Source of the DNA: Bacteroides sp. CAG:1060
GTDB lineage: Bacteria; Bacteroidota; Bacteroidia; Bacteroidales; UBA932
Length of the DNA: 6,638 bases
Direction: 5' to 3'
Assembly (NCBI GenBank): GCA_000432655.1
Contig: HF986265.1
Coordinates: forward strand, 1-6,638
Positions 1-5,856 of this stretch are shown here, one piece after another. A program made the translations under genes and the position numbers. Every line of letters starts with the position of its first letter. The first letter of the stretch is position 1. Under the pieces are notes generated by a model. That model ran no database searches. It was not told where the DNA came from and saw only the letters and a list, made by a program, of their open reading frames with translations.

Positions 1-24
1 TGCATTAACCTAACTGCATTTTTT

Positions 25-73
25 GATTTCTGCATCGTATCGTCAGGAGACTGGCGGTACGATGCAAGAAATC
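25..73 (+). promoter_or_regulatory. Long leader hairpin with GAGA tetraloop upstream of the lipoprotein-receptor operon
   Basis: Bases 31-46 pair with 51-66 as an uninterrupted 16-bp stem closing a GAGA loop at 47-50. Two of the pairs (40/57 and 43/54) are T-G wobbles. The stem continues as 25-30 with 68-73 (GATTTC/GAAATC) after one bulged A at 67, giving about 22 pairs. Wobbles and a GNRA loop stabilise only RNA copied left to right; the opposite strand would have A-C mismatches and a TCTC loop. Only TTTCC follows the stem, so it is not a convincing intrinsic terminator. It ends 40 bases before the ATG at 114. It may be a 5'-leader element of the operon or a 3'-end stabilising hairpin of an unseen upstream gene. 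The structure is seen directly; the role is inferred. Confidence 0.6.
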
Positions 74-113
74 TTTCCATAAAGACACCAAATAACTCAA
101 TAATTATATCATT

Positions 114-257
114 ATGAAAAAACTCTTACTTTCCTTATTGATGCTTGCCGGCATAGTGAATGCCTGTACATCAGAAATGCCTCGCGAGGATGAATACTAC
201 GGCAATGTGAATACTGCATACGGATATTTAATTGTAATTTCAAATGTGAGGCAGTAA
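114..257 (+). CDS. Small putative lipoprotein, 47 aa, unknown function
   Basis: A short reading frame of 47 residues. The N-terminus is a textbook lipoprotein signal: MKK, then the hydrophobic stretch LLLSLLMLAGIV, then the lipobox VNAC with the lipidated Cys at residue 18. The mature peptide would have only 30 residues and begins with an acidic, polar stretch (CTSEMPREDEYYG). I recognise no domain. Its TAA stop shares one base with the ATG of the DUF4249 gene (TAATG), so the two are probably translationally coupled. It should be anchored in the inner or outer membrane facing the periplasm, or be surface exposed. It could be a real small partner of the downstream receptor, a leader-type coupling ORF, or the remnant of a truncated larger lipoprotein. 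No Shine-Dalgarno is visible before the ATG, which is normal in Bacteroidota. The signal peptide and coupling make translation likely; function is unknown. Confidence 0.65.
   Translation: MKKLLLSLLMLAGIVNACTSEMPREDEYYGNVNTAYGYLIVISNVRQ
248..251 (+). promoter_or_regulatory. Shine-Dalgarno-like GAGG before the DUF4249 start
   Basis: GAGG lies inside the last codons of the small lipoprotein gene, five bases before the ATG at 257. Bacteroidota genes rarely depend on such sites, but here it coincides with the TAATG stop-start overlap and supports 257 as the start, with re-initiation by ribosomes finishing the upstream ORF. No comparable motif was seen before the other starts in the window. Confidence 0.4.
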
Positions 258-1459
258 TGAAACGGCATTTATATATATTGCAGTTGTGTCTGTTGGTGTT
301 TTTCATGATATCTTGTGTAAAAGAGGTGGATCTTATCAATGATGATCCGCCTACGGTAGTTGTGGAATGCTGCTTGACCAATACCAGGGCGGAGCAGGTC
401 CTGTATCTGTCTTATACGAAACAAAAGAATCAAACTGATTTTAAGGACATATCAACGGCACTTGTATCCCTTACCGATAAGACCAAGGGAGAAGTTGTTG
501 GGAATTTTGAATATCAGGGTGGAGATACATGGTTCCTTGATTACACTCCGGAAGCCGGACATGAATACAGATTGGATATAAAGACTCGGAGTGACGAATC
601 CGTTTGGGCAGAGTGTAAAATGCCGACTAACTTCATTAAGGCGCATCTTATACAGAATGTCGGGTTCGTGGAAAGACTATTTCACGGTCATCAAAGTAAT
701 TTTGTGGGTTATTGTGTTCATTTTGTCCCTGATAAATCTCAGAATCCTCCGGATCTTCCGGAACGTTATCTGGGAACTAATGGATACTGCTATTCCATAG
801 AAGAACAGGAGACGGGTGAAGATGTGTTCTTTACTTTGGATGTTTTTCAGGGGATGCTGAATTATGATTATAAGGTTATACCCATGGATTTGGTCACTGA
901 CTTGCCTTTTTTGATCGGCAATAATGTCATGAATGTCAATTATGGCGAGGGCGTTGAGCTCCCTATAGTAAAGTCTCTTGACCCAGGAGATGAGCATACC
1001 TATCTTGACTACGCTGCTTTTCCGTCAGAAGAAGGAGACCACTATACTTCTTATTATTATCCTACGCTAATTGGCGCCAAGGTTTGTAAGGACAGTATTG
1101 CGTTCAGGAACAACGTTAAGTTACAGGACAAGTATTTTTTAATTTCCGCATATTTGAAAGATGTCCTCCCTCCTTATGTGCAGCCTGATAGATGCCGGCT
1201 GACATGTACGTACAGAAGCAAAGATATGTATTCGTATTTTAAAGATGTGGAGAACCTGACTTCTATACCGGACAAAAAGGATTTTACCCATGTTTTCGTA
1301 CGAGACAACATATTGACCAATGTTAAAGGCGGAATCGGCTTTTTTGGCGCGGAATACAAAGAAACTCTTCCTTGGGCATTGTTGCTGTCTCCGATGGAAA
1401 AGTCGGAATCATCAGAAATGACACACATGCGCGATTTTTGCTATGTGAAATTCAAATGA
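257..1459 (+). CDS. DUF4249 family lipoprotein
   Basis: A 400-residue protein with a lipoprotein signal peptide (MKRHLYILQL followed by CLLVFFMISC, lipidated Cys20). Residues about 20-115 match the N-terminal pattern I associate with DUF4249: CVKEVDL after the lipobox, then a PPTVVVECCLTN strand and an LSYTK strand. The C-terminal part has the N-x-x-GG-x-GxFGA signature (DNILTNVKGGIGFFGAEY). Length is close to that usual for the family. DUF4249 proteins are Bacteroidota lipoproteins of unsettled function, commonly encoded beside TonB-dependent receptors. A role as surface or periplasmic partner of the next gene's receptor is inferred from this pairing. The start is fixed by the signal peptide, the TAATG overlap and the GAGG at 248-251. 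The TGA stop at 1457-1459 overlaps an ATG in the receptor frame. There is no sign of truncation or frameshift. Confidence 0.85.
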   Translation: MKRHLYILQLCLLVFFMISCVKEVDLINDDPPTVVVECCLTNTRAEQVLYLSYTKQKNQTDFKDISTALVSLTDKTKGEVVGNFEYQGGDTWFLDYTPEAGHEYRLDIKTRSDESVWAECKMPTNFIKAHLIQNVGFVERLFHGHQSNFVGYCVHFVPDKSQNPPDLPERYLGTNGYCYSIEEQETGEDVFFTLDVFQGMLNYDYKVIPMDLVTDLPFLIGNNVMNVNYGEGVELPIVKSLDPGDEHTYLDYAAFPSEEGDHYTSYYYPTLIGAKVCKDSIAFRNNVKLQDKYFLISAYLKDVLPPYVQPDRCRLTCTYRSKDMYSYFKDVENLTSIPDKKDFTHVFVRDNILTNVKGGIGFFGAEYKETLPWALLLSPMEKSESSEMTHMRDFCYVKFK

Positions 1460-1461
1460 CT

Positions 1462-3465
1462 ATGAAAAAAGTGTTGTTTATAACAGCCTTGATGGTTGTG
1501 TCGGTTTCTTTTGAGCTGCCAGCTCAGGAAGTTGTCGATAAGGTTGATACGTTACCTGCCGCGTATAAGATTGACCGTCGCACCGTTGTCCGGAAGACAG
1601 GAGAGATGGTGACCGGACTTAAGGAAATACGTGGTGTTGTAGCTCCTTTGGGGGAAGGGGATCCAATCAAATGGGCTCAGCAGATGCCGGGTGTTACTAC
1701 GGGTGCAGATGGCGGCTCTGCAATGTATGTGCGAGGCAGTAATGCCGGAGCAAATCTCTGCACTGTTGACGGAATACCTATATATGGGTTTTCCCATATC
1801 CTTGGACTGACGACTGTTTTGCCGTCAGATGTTATTGATGAGGTATCTTTGGTCAGATCGGGCTTTACGGGATCGGAGACTAATTTTACGGCCTCTCATC
1901 TGCGGATTAAGACGAAAACATCAGTGGAGCAAAAGATAAAAACCACTGTGAATATCAATAATTTCCTGGCAGGTGCAGGCATGGAGGCAAAACTGGGGGA
2001 CAAGATGTATTTTATTGTCAATGGCAGAGTATCTCCGTTGGCCTACGAGTTTGATGCAATGAAGAGCTTGTCAAGACAGTTTAGTGCATTTAAGACATTT
2101 GACGCGAAAGTGTGGGATGTGTTCGCCAAGACAGGATATGTGTTTAATGCAAAGAATGCTCTTTCGGCTACCTTCTTGTGTAGTCGGGATTCGTATGTTT
2201 TCAATATGACCGGGTCGAAGAATAATATGGGGTGGAGCAATATGGCTGGTTCCCTTGCTTTTTCAAATACGGCCGGCAAGGTCTATACAGATGTGGACCT
2301 GGCTTATACGAGTTTCAGCACGCTTCAGAACATGGTGCCCATATCTTCTGATTTCACAAAGAAAACTTTGAATCTTAATTCTGGATTGCAAGAACTCTCC
2401 CTTTCGACGGATATGCATTATGTTGCTGCCAGGCATTTTGATTTTGTTTGGGGGGTCAAGGCTCGAGTTGCATGGTTTAAATCCGGCAGTTTCAGTGAAG
2501 TCGGGACGACTCCGATATTGCTTGGCTCTGCATATTTCCAGGGCAACTATAACTGGTCACGATATCTGGAGTTGAAAGCTGTCGTGAGGGGTGATTTCTA
2601 CAGACATTTCTCAAGTTCGTACAACAGTTTTGAGCCGGAGTATAGTGCCGGGATCAAGTTCAATATCACTCCGGAATTGAACATTGAATTCAATCAAGAT
2701 CATTTGGTGCAGTTCTATCATACTCTGGAAGGTCTTCCTGTCGGGTGGTCGTTGGATATGATAGTACCTTCTCTGGAGTTTATTGCGCCGGAAAAAGTGG
2801 ATCAAAGTTCGCTTACTCTGACATTCAAGAATAGCCATCATGTGGCATCGGCGGGTGCTTTCTATAAGCAAATGCAGAATCTTGTATATAATAAGCATGC
2901 CCAGAACTTATTCGGAGAAATAGCGGATGACTGGGAGGTAGGTCTTGATACCGGCAAAGGAAGATCCTACGGTGCGGAGTTTCTATATGAATACACCAAT
3001 CATGATTTCTATGCAAGGGCGTCATATACGTGGTCGAAAACCAACAGATATGGTTTCATGTCCATCAATGACGGCGCTCCTTTCCATGCTAAGTTTGACA
3101 GGACTCACGTTCTGAATGCCACGTTCCAATGGAAAGGAATCAATTTGACTTTTATATACCAGAGCGGAAACTGGGAGAATGCTGCTGCACAAGAGTACAT
3201 GGTGCATACCAAAGACGGACTGAAAACGGCGCAATTCTTTGCGGGAGTAAATAATTACAAAATGCCCGATATTATCAGGTTGGATGTGGGGTATTCCATG
3301 TCGTTTCGTACTTCCCGGGTAGAACACGATATTAATCTTGGAATCTGTAATGTGCTGAATCGCTTCAATCCATTTATGATGTATTACGATACACACAGCA
3401 GTGGCTGGAAGATGGTGGCCATGCTTCCAATACTCCCAAGTCTCAGTTACAGACTCAGTTTCTGA
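1462..3465 (+). CDS. TonB-dependent outer-membrane receptor lacking the usual N-terminal regulatory-like domain
   Basis: 667 residues from this ATG. A signal peptide (MKKVLFITALMVVSVSFELPA) is probably cleaved near residue 21. A plug domain spans about residues 45-152, with QQMPGV (73-78), MYVRGS (88-93), VDGIPIY (102-108) and LVRSGFTG (130-137), typical of TonB-dependent receptors. The remainder is a predicted 22-strand barrel ending in LPILPSLSYRLSF with a terminal Phe, the usual outer-membrane barrel signature. Many Bacteroidota receptors carry a carboxypeptidase-regulatory-like domain of about 80 residues between signal peptide and plug; here only about 20 residues intervene, so the protein is short for the group. 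Ligand is unknown. An in-frame ATG at 1456 (ATGA overlap with the DUF4249 stop) would add two residues; MKK at 1462 makes the better signal peptide. A longer frame opened by TTG at 1372 lacks support. It is the last gene of the operon. Confidence 0.92.
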   Translation: MKKVLFITALMVVSVSFELPAQEVVDKVDTLPAAYKIDRRTVVRKTGEMVTGLKEIRGVVAPLGEGDPIKWAQQMPGVTTGADGGSAMYVRGSNAGANLCTVDGIPIYGFSHILGLTTVLPSDVIDEVSLVRSGFTGSETNFTASHLRIKTKTSVEQKIKTTVNINNFLAGAGMEAKLGDKMYFIVNGRVSPLAYEFDAMKSLSRQFSAFKTFDAKVWDVFAKTGYVFNAKNALSATFLCSRDSYVFNMTGSKNNMGWSNMAGSLAFSNTAGKVYTDVDLAYTSFSTLQNMVPISSDFTKKTLNLNSGLQELSLSTDMHYVAARHFDFVWGVKARVAWFKSGSFSEVGTTPILLGSAYFQGNYNWSRYLELKAVVRGDFYRHFSSSYNSFEPEYSAGIKFNITPELNIEFNQDHLVQFYHTLEGLPVGWSLDMIVPSLEFIAPEKVDQSSLTLTFKNSHHVASAGAFYKQMQNLVYNKHAQNLFGEIADDWEVGLDTGKGRSYGAEFLYEYTNHDFYARASYTWSKTNRYGFMSINDGAPFHAKFDRTHVLNATFQWKGINLTFIYQSGNWENAAAQEYMVHTKDGLKTAQFFAGVNNYKMPDIIRLDVGYSMSFRTSRVEHDINLGICNVLNRFNPFMMYYDTHSSGWKMVAMLPILPSLSYRLSF

Positions 3466-3476
3466 CGGGGATTGTA

Positions 3477-4481
3477 TTAAAGTTCTTTTGAAAGGAATTT
3501 AATGGCCTTTCTTGCTTTTTCTCCTTCGTAGAGTATTCGGTAAACGGTCTCTACGATGGGGAGGCTTATGCCTCTTGATGCACAGATATGATGTATTCCT
3601 TTTACGGCGAAATACCCTTCAGCTACCATGGTCATTTCGTTGAGGGCGCTCTTGACGTCGCATCCCCGGCCGATGAGAGTGCCGAATTGGCGGTTGCGGC
3701 TGAATGGAGAGTAGCAGGTGACAAGAAGATCCCCGAGATAAGCAATCTCGCTGGTGTTCCTCTCGTATGGGTAGCTGCTGTCAAGAAAATGGCGCAGTTC
3801 TGACGCAGACTTGGAAACCAGGACGGCGAGGAAGTTGTCTCCGTAGCCCAGTCCTACGGACATACCGCTGGCGATGGCGTAGATGTTCTTCATTATCGCT
3901 GCGTATTCAATGCCGTAGATATCTGTGGATGTGCTTATTCGCAGCGTGTCGCTTCTTATCGCCAATGCTATGACTTCTGCATCCTCAATAGTATTGCAGG
4001 CAATGGTGAGATATGAGAGTTTCCCTCTGGATACCTCCTCCGCGTGGCTCGGCCCCGAGATGAGCCCCAGATTCTTGAACGGGAGTCCGAATTTGTCGTG
4101 TACAAATTCAAGTACGGTGGTATAGTCATCCGGGATAATGCCCTTGACGGCGGAAATGACGAATTTTCCCTTAAGCAGAGCCGGATTCAAATCCTCCATT
4201 GTCTTCTTGAGGTACGCTGACGGTACGCAGAGAATGACAATGTCGCTGGCTGCCACTATCTCATTGATGTCCTGGGATATGAACAGAAGCGAGCGCTCAA
4301 GCTCCATATCGCTTACATATTTGGGATTGTATCCGTCAGTAAGCACTCCTTCTATCACTTCGGGATTGCGGACATGCCAGTTCACATGCCTTCCGTTTTG
4401 AGTAAGCTTGCCTACGATGGTGGTGGCCCAACTGCCGTATCCTATGACGGCAAATCTTGAGTTATTACCTAATTCTGTCAT
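3477..4481 (-). CDS. gpsA: NAD(P)H-dependent glycerol-3-phosphate dehydrogenase
   Basis: 334 residues. It reduces dihydroxyacetone phosphate to sn-glycerol 3-phosphate in the cytoplasm, supplying the phospholipid backbone. The N-terminal Rossmann fold has the dinucleotide motif GYGSWATT (14-21). CVPS (85-88) and SAVKG (110-114, with conserved Lys113) follow, then GPSHAEEV (143-150, the GPSFAxEV family signature). The C-terminal helical domain has MKNIYAIASG with the probable catalytic Lys198, GLGYGDN (210-216), LGDLLVTC (249-256) and SRNRQFG (261-267). Length fits the family. A TTG at 4517 could open a 346-residue frame, but the promoter at 4504-4535 lies across it, so transcripts should begin downstream and the ATG at 4481 is preferred. 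The gene is convergent with the receptor gene (11 bases between stops), with no obvious shared terminator. It is separated from nadD by 78 bases and probably transcribed at least partly on its own. Confidence 0.95.
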   Translation of the reverse strand: MTELGNNSRFAVIGYGSWATTIVGKLTQNGRHVNWHVRNPEVIEGVLTDGYNPKYVSDMELERSLLFISQDINEIVAASDIVILCVPSAYLKKTMEDLNPALLKGKFVISAVKGIIPDDYTTVLEFVHDKFGLPFKNLGLISGPSHAEEVSRGKLSYLTIACNTIEDAEVIALAIRSDTLRISTSTDIYGIEYAAIMKNIYAIASGMSVGLGYGDNFLAVLVSKSASELRHFLDSSYPYERNTSEIAYLGDLLVTCYSPFSRNRQFGTLIGRGCDVKSALNEMTMVAEGYFAVKGIHHICASRGISLPIVETVYRILYEGEKARKAIKFLSKEL

Positions 4482-4503
4482 TTCTTCTTGTTTACCGATA
4501 TTG

Positions 4504-4535
4504 CAAAGATACTCCAAATAGGAATCAGGTGCAAA
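4504..4535 (-). promoter_or_regulatory. Bacteroidota-type promoter for gpsA
   Basis: On the minus strand, TTTG (4532-4535) is followed after exactly 20 bases by TATCTTTG (4504-4511). This matches both halves of the Bacteroides housekeeping consensus TTTG-N19-21-TAnnTTTG. The -7 box ends 22 bases before the ATG at 4481, implying a leader of roughly 15-20 bases. It covers the region that would encode the first residues of the TTG-initiated frame, which argues for the shorter protein. No start site has been measured. Confidence 0.7.
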
Positions 4536-4559
4536 TACAAGTGTTGTCAGCGATGACGG

Positions 4560-5198
4560 TCACATCAGATATTCCGACATATCGAGGCCTGCCGCCTGCT
4601 TTTCTCTGATTTCCGTGGATGAAATGTCTATTATGGGCGCATCTATTATGGAGATGTTGTACATTCTGTCAAGTTCTTCCAGGCTTACAGTCCCCGGCAT
4701 TGTATGGGAGAGTGATGAGTCGAGCGTCTCCGGTACCGGGAAGTGACGGCTCTCTTCAAGAAGCGTCTGTCTGATGAACGGAAGGTCATAACCTTTACGG
4801 GGATAAACGATGACACCGTATTCGTTGAGAATCCTCGGGGCATTGCGCCAATGGCGTATGCTGTCGAGGTTGTCGGCTCCCATGACCAAGGTGAATTCAT
4901 TGCCCGGCTCCCGTTTTTTGAGCGCGTCCAGGGTCCTTATGGTGTAGTGCGGTGCAGGCATGTCGAGTTCAATGTTGTCCACCCATACATGCAGGTCCGG
5001 ATGTCTGCGTACTGCCGCTATTGCAGCCTCGTAGCGTTCCTGGGCATTGAGCGCCTTGTCGGCCCCCTTAAAGGGGTTCTGTGGTGAAATTACCAGATAC
5101 ACCCAGTCGAACTGGTGCTCCGACGTCAAGTACTCCATTATGGCCTTGTGCCCTATGTGCAGAGGATCGAATGATCCGGGATATACGGCAATTCTCAT
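4560..5198 (-). CDS. nadD: Nicotinate-nucleotide adenylyltransferase
   Basis: 212 residues. It transfers AMP from ATP to nicotinate mononucleotide, forming deamido-NAD, the penultimate step of NAD synthesis, in the cytoplasm. The nucleotidyltransferase fold is shown by GSFDPLHIGH (8-17, with the HxGH motif), SPQNPFK (38-44), HYTIRTL (84-90), MGADNL (106-111), W117, VYPRKGY (131-137) and ISSTEIR (192-198). YPGSFDP also occurs in phosphopantetheine adenylyltransferase (CoaD), but the GADNL, tryptophan and ISSTxIR motifs are those of NadD. About 30 residues (150-185) between the Rossmann core and ISSTEIR look longer than in many NadD proteins. The start is MRIAV at 5198; a frame open back to 5330 merely overlaps gmk and lacks family similarity. 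The gene begins seven bases after the gmk stop and is almost certainly cotranscribed with it. Confidence 0.93.
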   Translation of the reverse strand: MRIAVYPGSFDPLHIGHKAIMEYLTSEHQFDWVYLVISPQNPFKGADKALNAQERYEAAIAAVRRHPDLHVWVDNIELDMPAPHYTIRTLDALKKREPGNEFTLVMGADNLDSIRHWRNAPRILNEYGVIVYPRKGYDLPFIRQTLLEESRHFPVPETLDSSLSHTMPGTVSLEELDRMYNISIIDAPIIDISSTEIREKQAAGLDMSEYLM

Positions 5199-5205
5199 GT
5201 CAAAA

Positions 5206-5775
5206 CTATTTTGACAGAAATCTGTCCACGATTGATTCGGCTTCTCTGAAGGTGTCTTCCAGTCTGTCGTTGACAATCTCGCTGTCGAATTTCCCTTTGG
5301 CGAAGGACAATTCCTCGCCGGCCTTGGCAAGACGCTCGGAGATGGCCTCCTCGCTATCGGTGCCGCGGCCCCGGAGTCTCGCTTCCAATGTCTCCATGCT
5401 TGGCGGTACTATAAGTACCGACAGGGCCGAGTCCCCGAAATATTTTTTCAGGTTCACTCCTCCCTTGACGTCCACGTCGAAAACAATGACATGATTCTTG
5501 CTCCATATACGCTCCACTTCGCTCTTGAGCGTGCCGTAGAATCTGTCGTGATATACTTCTTCGTGCTCCACGAAAGCGTCTTGCGCCAAAAGCTCACGGA
5601 AGCGTTCTGCCGATATGAAATAATATTCCACTCCGTCCTTTTCCGTACCTCTTGGCTTTCTCGATGTGGCCGATATGGAAAATTCGAATTCGGGATGAAG
5701 CTTGAGCAAGTGACCCACCACCGTGCTTTTGCCCGCCCCGGAAGGAGCTGAAAATATGATAACTTTACCGTTCAT
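5206..5775 (-). CDS. gmk: Guanylate kinase
   Basis: 189 residues. It phosphorylates GMP (and dGMP) to GDP with ATP, an essential cytoplasmic step for GTP and dGTP supply. The P-loop is SAPSGAGKST (9-18). The GMP-binding region has ISATSRKPRGTEKDGVEYYF, matching the family S-x-TTR-x-PR-x-x-E-x-x-G-x-x-Y-x-F pattern. It is followed by FYGTLKSEVE, FDVDVKGG (the DVxG acidic motif) and the lid RLRGRGTDSEEAISERL. Length is usual for the family. The frame is open back to 6270 but that extension is antisense to the aldolase gene. The ATG at 5775 gives the proper MNGKVIIFSAPSG start and lies 17 bases after a promoter-like -7 box. It is the first gene of a gmk-nadD unit. The yicC-like gene often found just upstream of gmk elsewhere is absent; a divergent aldolase gene is there instead. 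Confidence 0.96.
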   Translation of the reverse strand: MNGKVIIFSAPSGAGKSTVVGHLLKLHPEFEFSISATSRKPRGTEKDGVEYYFISAERFRELLAQDAFVEHEEVYHDRFYGTLKSEVERIWSKNHVIVFDVDVKGGVNLKKYFGDSALSVLIVPPSMETLEARLRGRGTDSEEAISERLAKAGEELSFAKGKFDSEIVNDRLEDTFREAESIVDRFLSK

Positions 5776-5776
5776 T

Positions 5777-5810
5777 ATTGTGATTATTTGTGCAAAAATA
5801 GTTAAATTTG
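5777..5810 (+). promoter_or_regulatory. Probable promoter of the aldolase gene
   Basis: TAAATTTG (5803-5810) matches the Bacteroidota -7 consensus on the plus strand, 46 bases before the aldolase ATG. The best -33 partner is ATTG (5777-5780), one mismatch from TTTG, at a spacing of 22, slightly long. The -7 element lies two bases from the gmk -7 box on the other strand. Weaker evidence than for gpsA. Confidence 0.45.
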
Positions 5811-5824
5811 CCTGATTTTTGAAA
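5793..5824 (-). promoter_or_regulatory. Probable promoter of the gmk-nadD operon
   Basis: On the minus strand, TATTTTTG (5793-5800) fits the Bacteroidota -7 consensus TAnnTTTG. A one-mismatch -33 element, TTTC (5821-5824), lies exactly 20 bases upstream. The -7 box ends 17 bases before the gmk ATG, implying a very short leader. The region is A+T-rich, so chance matches are possible, but position and spacing are right. Confidence 0.55.
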
Positions 5825-5856
5825 GAATAGAATTTAATATAAATTTTTATTTTGTT

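Noticed and set aside
25..73. Leader hairpin as an intrinsic terminator
   Set aside because: Only TTTCC follows it on the plus strand, and the minus-strand direction leads into A residues, so neither orientation has a U-tail.
1372..1461. TTG-initiated extension of the receptor
   Set aside because: It overlaps the end of the DUF4249 gene and would bury the signal peptide behind about 30 residues of non-signal sequence.
3442..3460. Short direct repeat CTCAGTT at 12-base spacing
   Set aside because: It simply encodes the repeated Leu-Ser of the receptor's last strand (LSYRLSF).
3476..3503. A+T-rich imperfect palindrome at the end of gpsA as a terminator
   Set aside because: The stem is almost all A-T, has a mismatch and a wobble, an overly tight loop and no following T-run; it is more likely chance within coding sequence.
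3588..4401. Plus-strand open frames opposite gpsA
   Set aside because: They are composition shadows of gpsA: no export signal, motif or plausible start context, and they overlap one another.
4560..5198. Phosphopantetheine adenylyltransferase (CoaD) as identity of nadD
   Set aside because: The YPGSFDP start is CoaD-like, but MGADNL, the downstream Trp, YPRKGY and ISSTEIR are NadD signatures.
5199..5330. N-terminal extension of the nadD frame
   Set aside because: It overlaps the end of gmk out of frame and resembles nothing; the conserved start is MRIAV at 5198.
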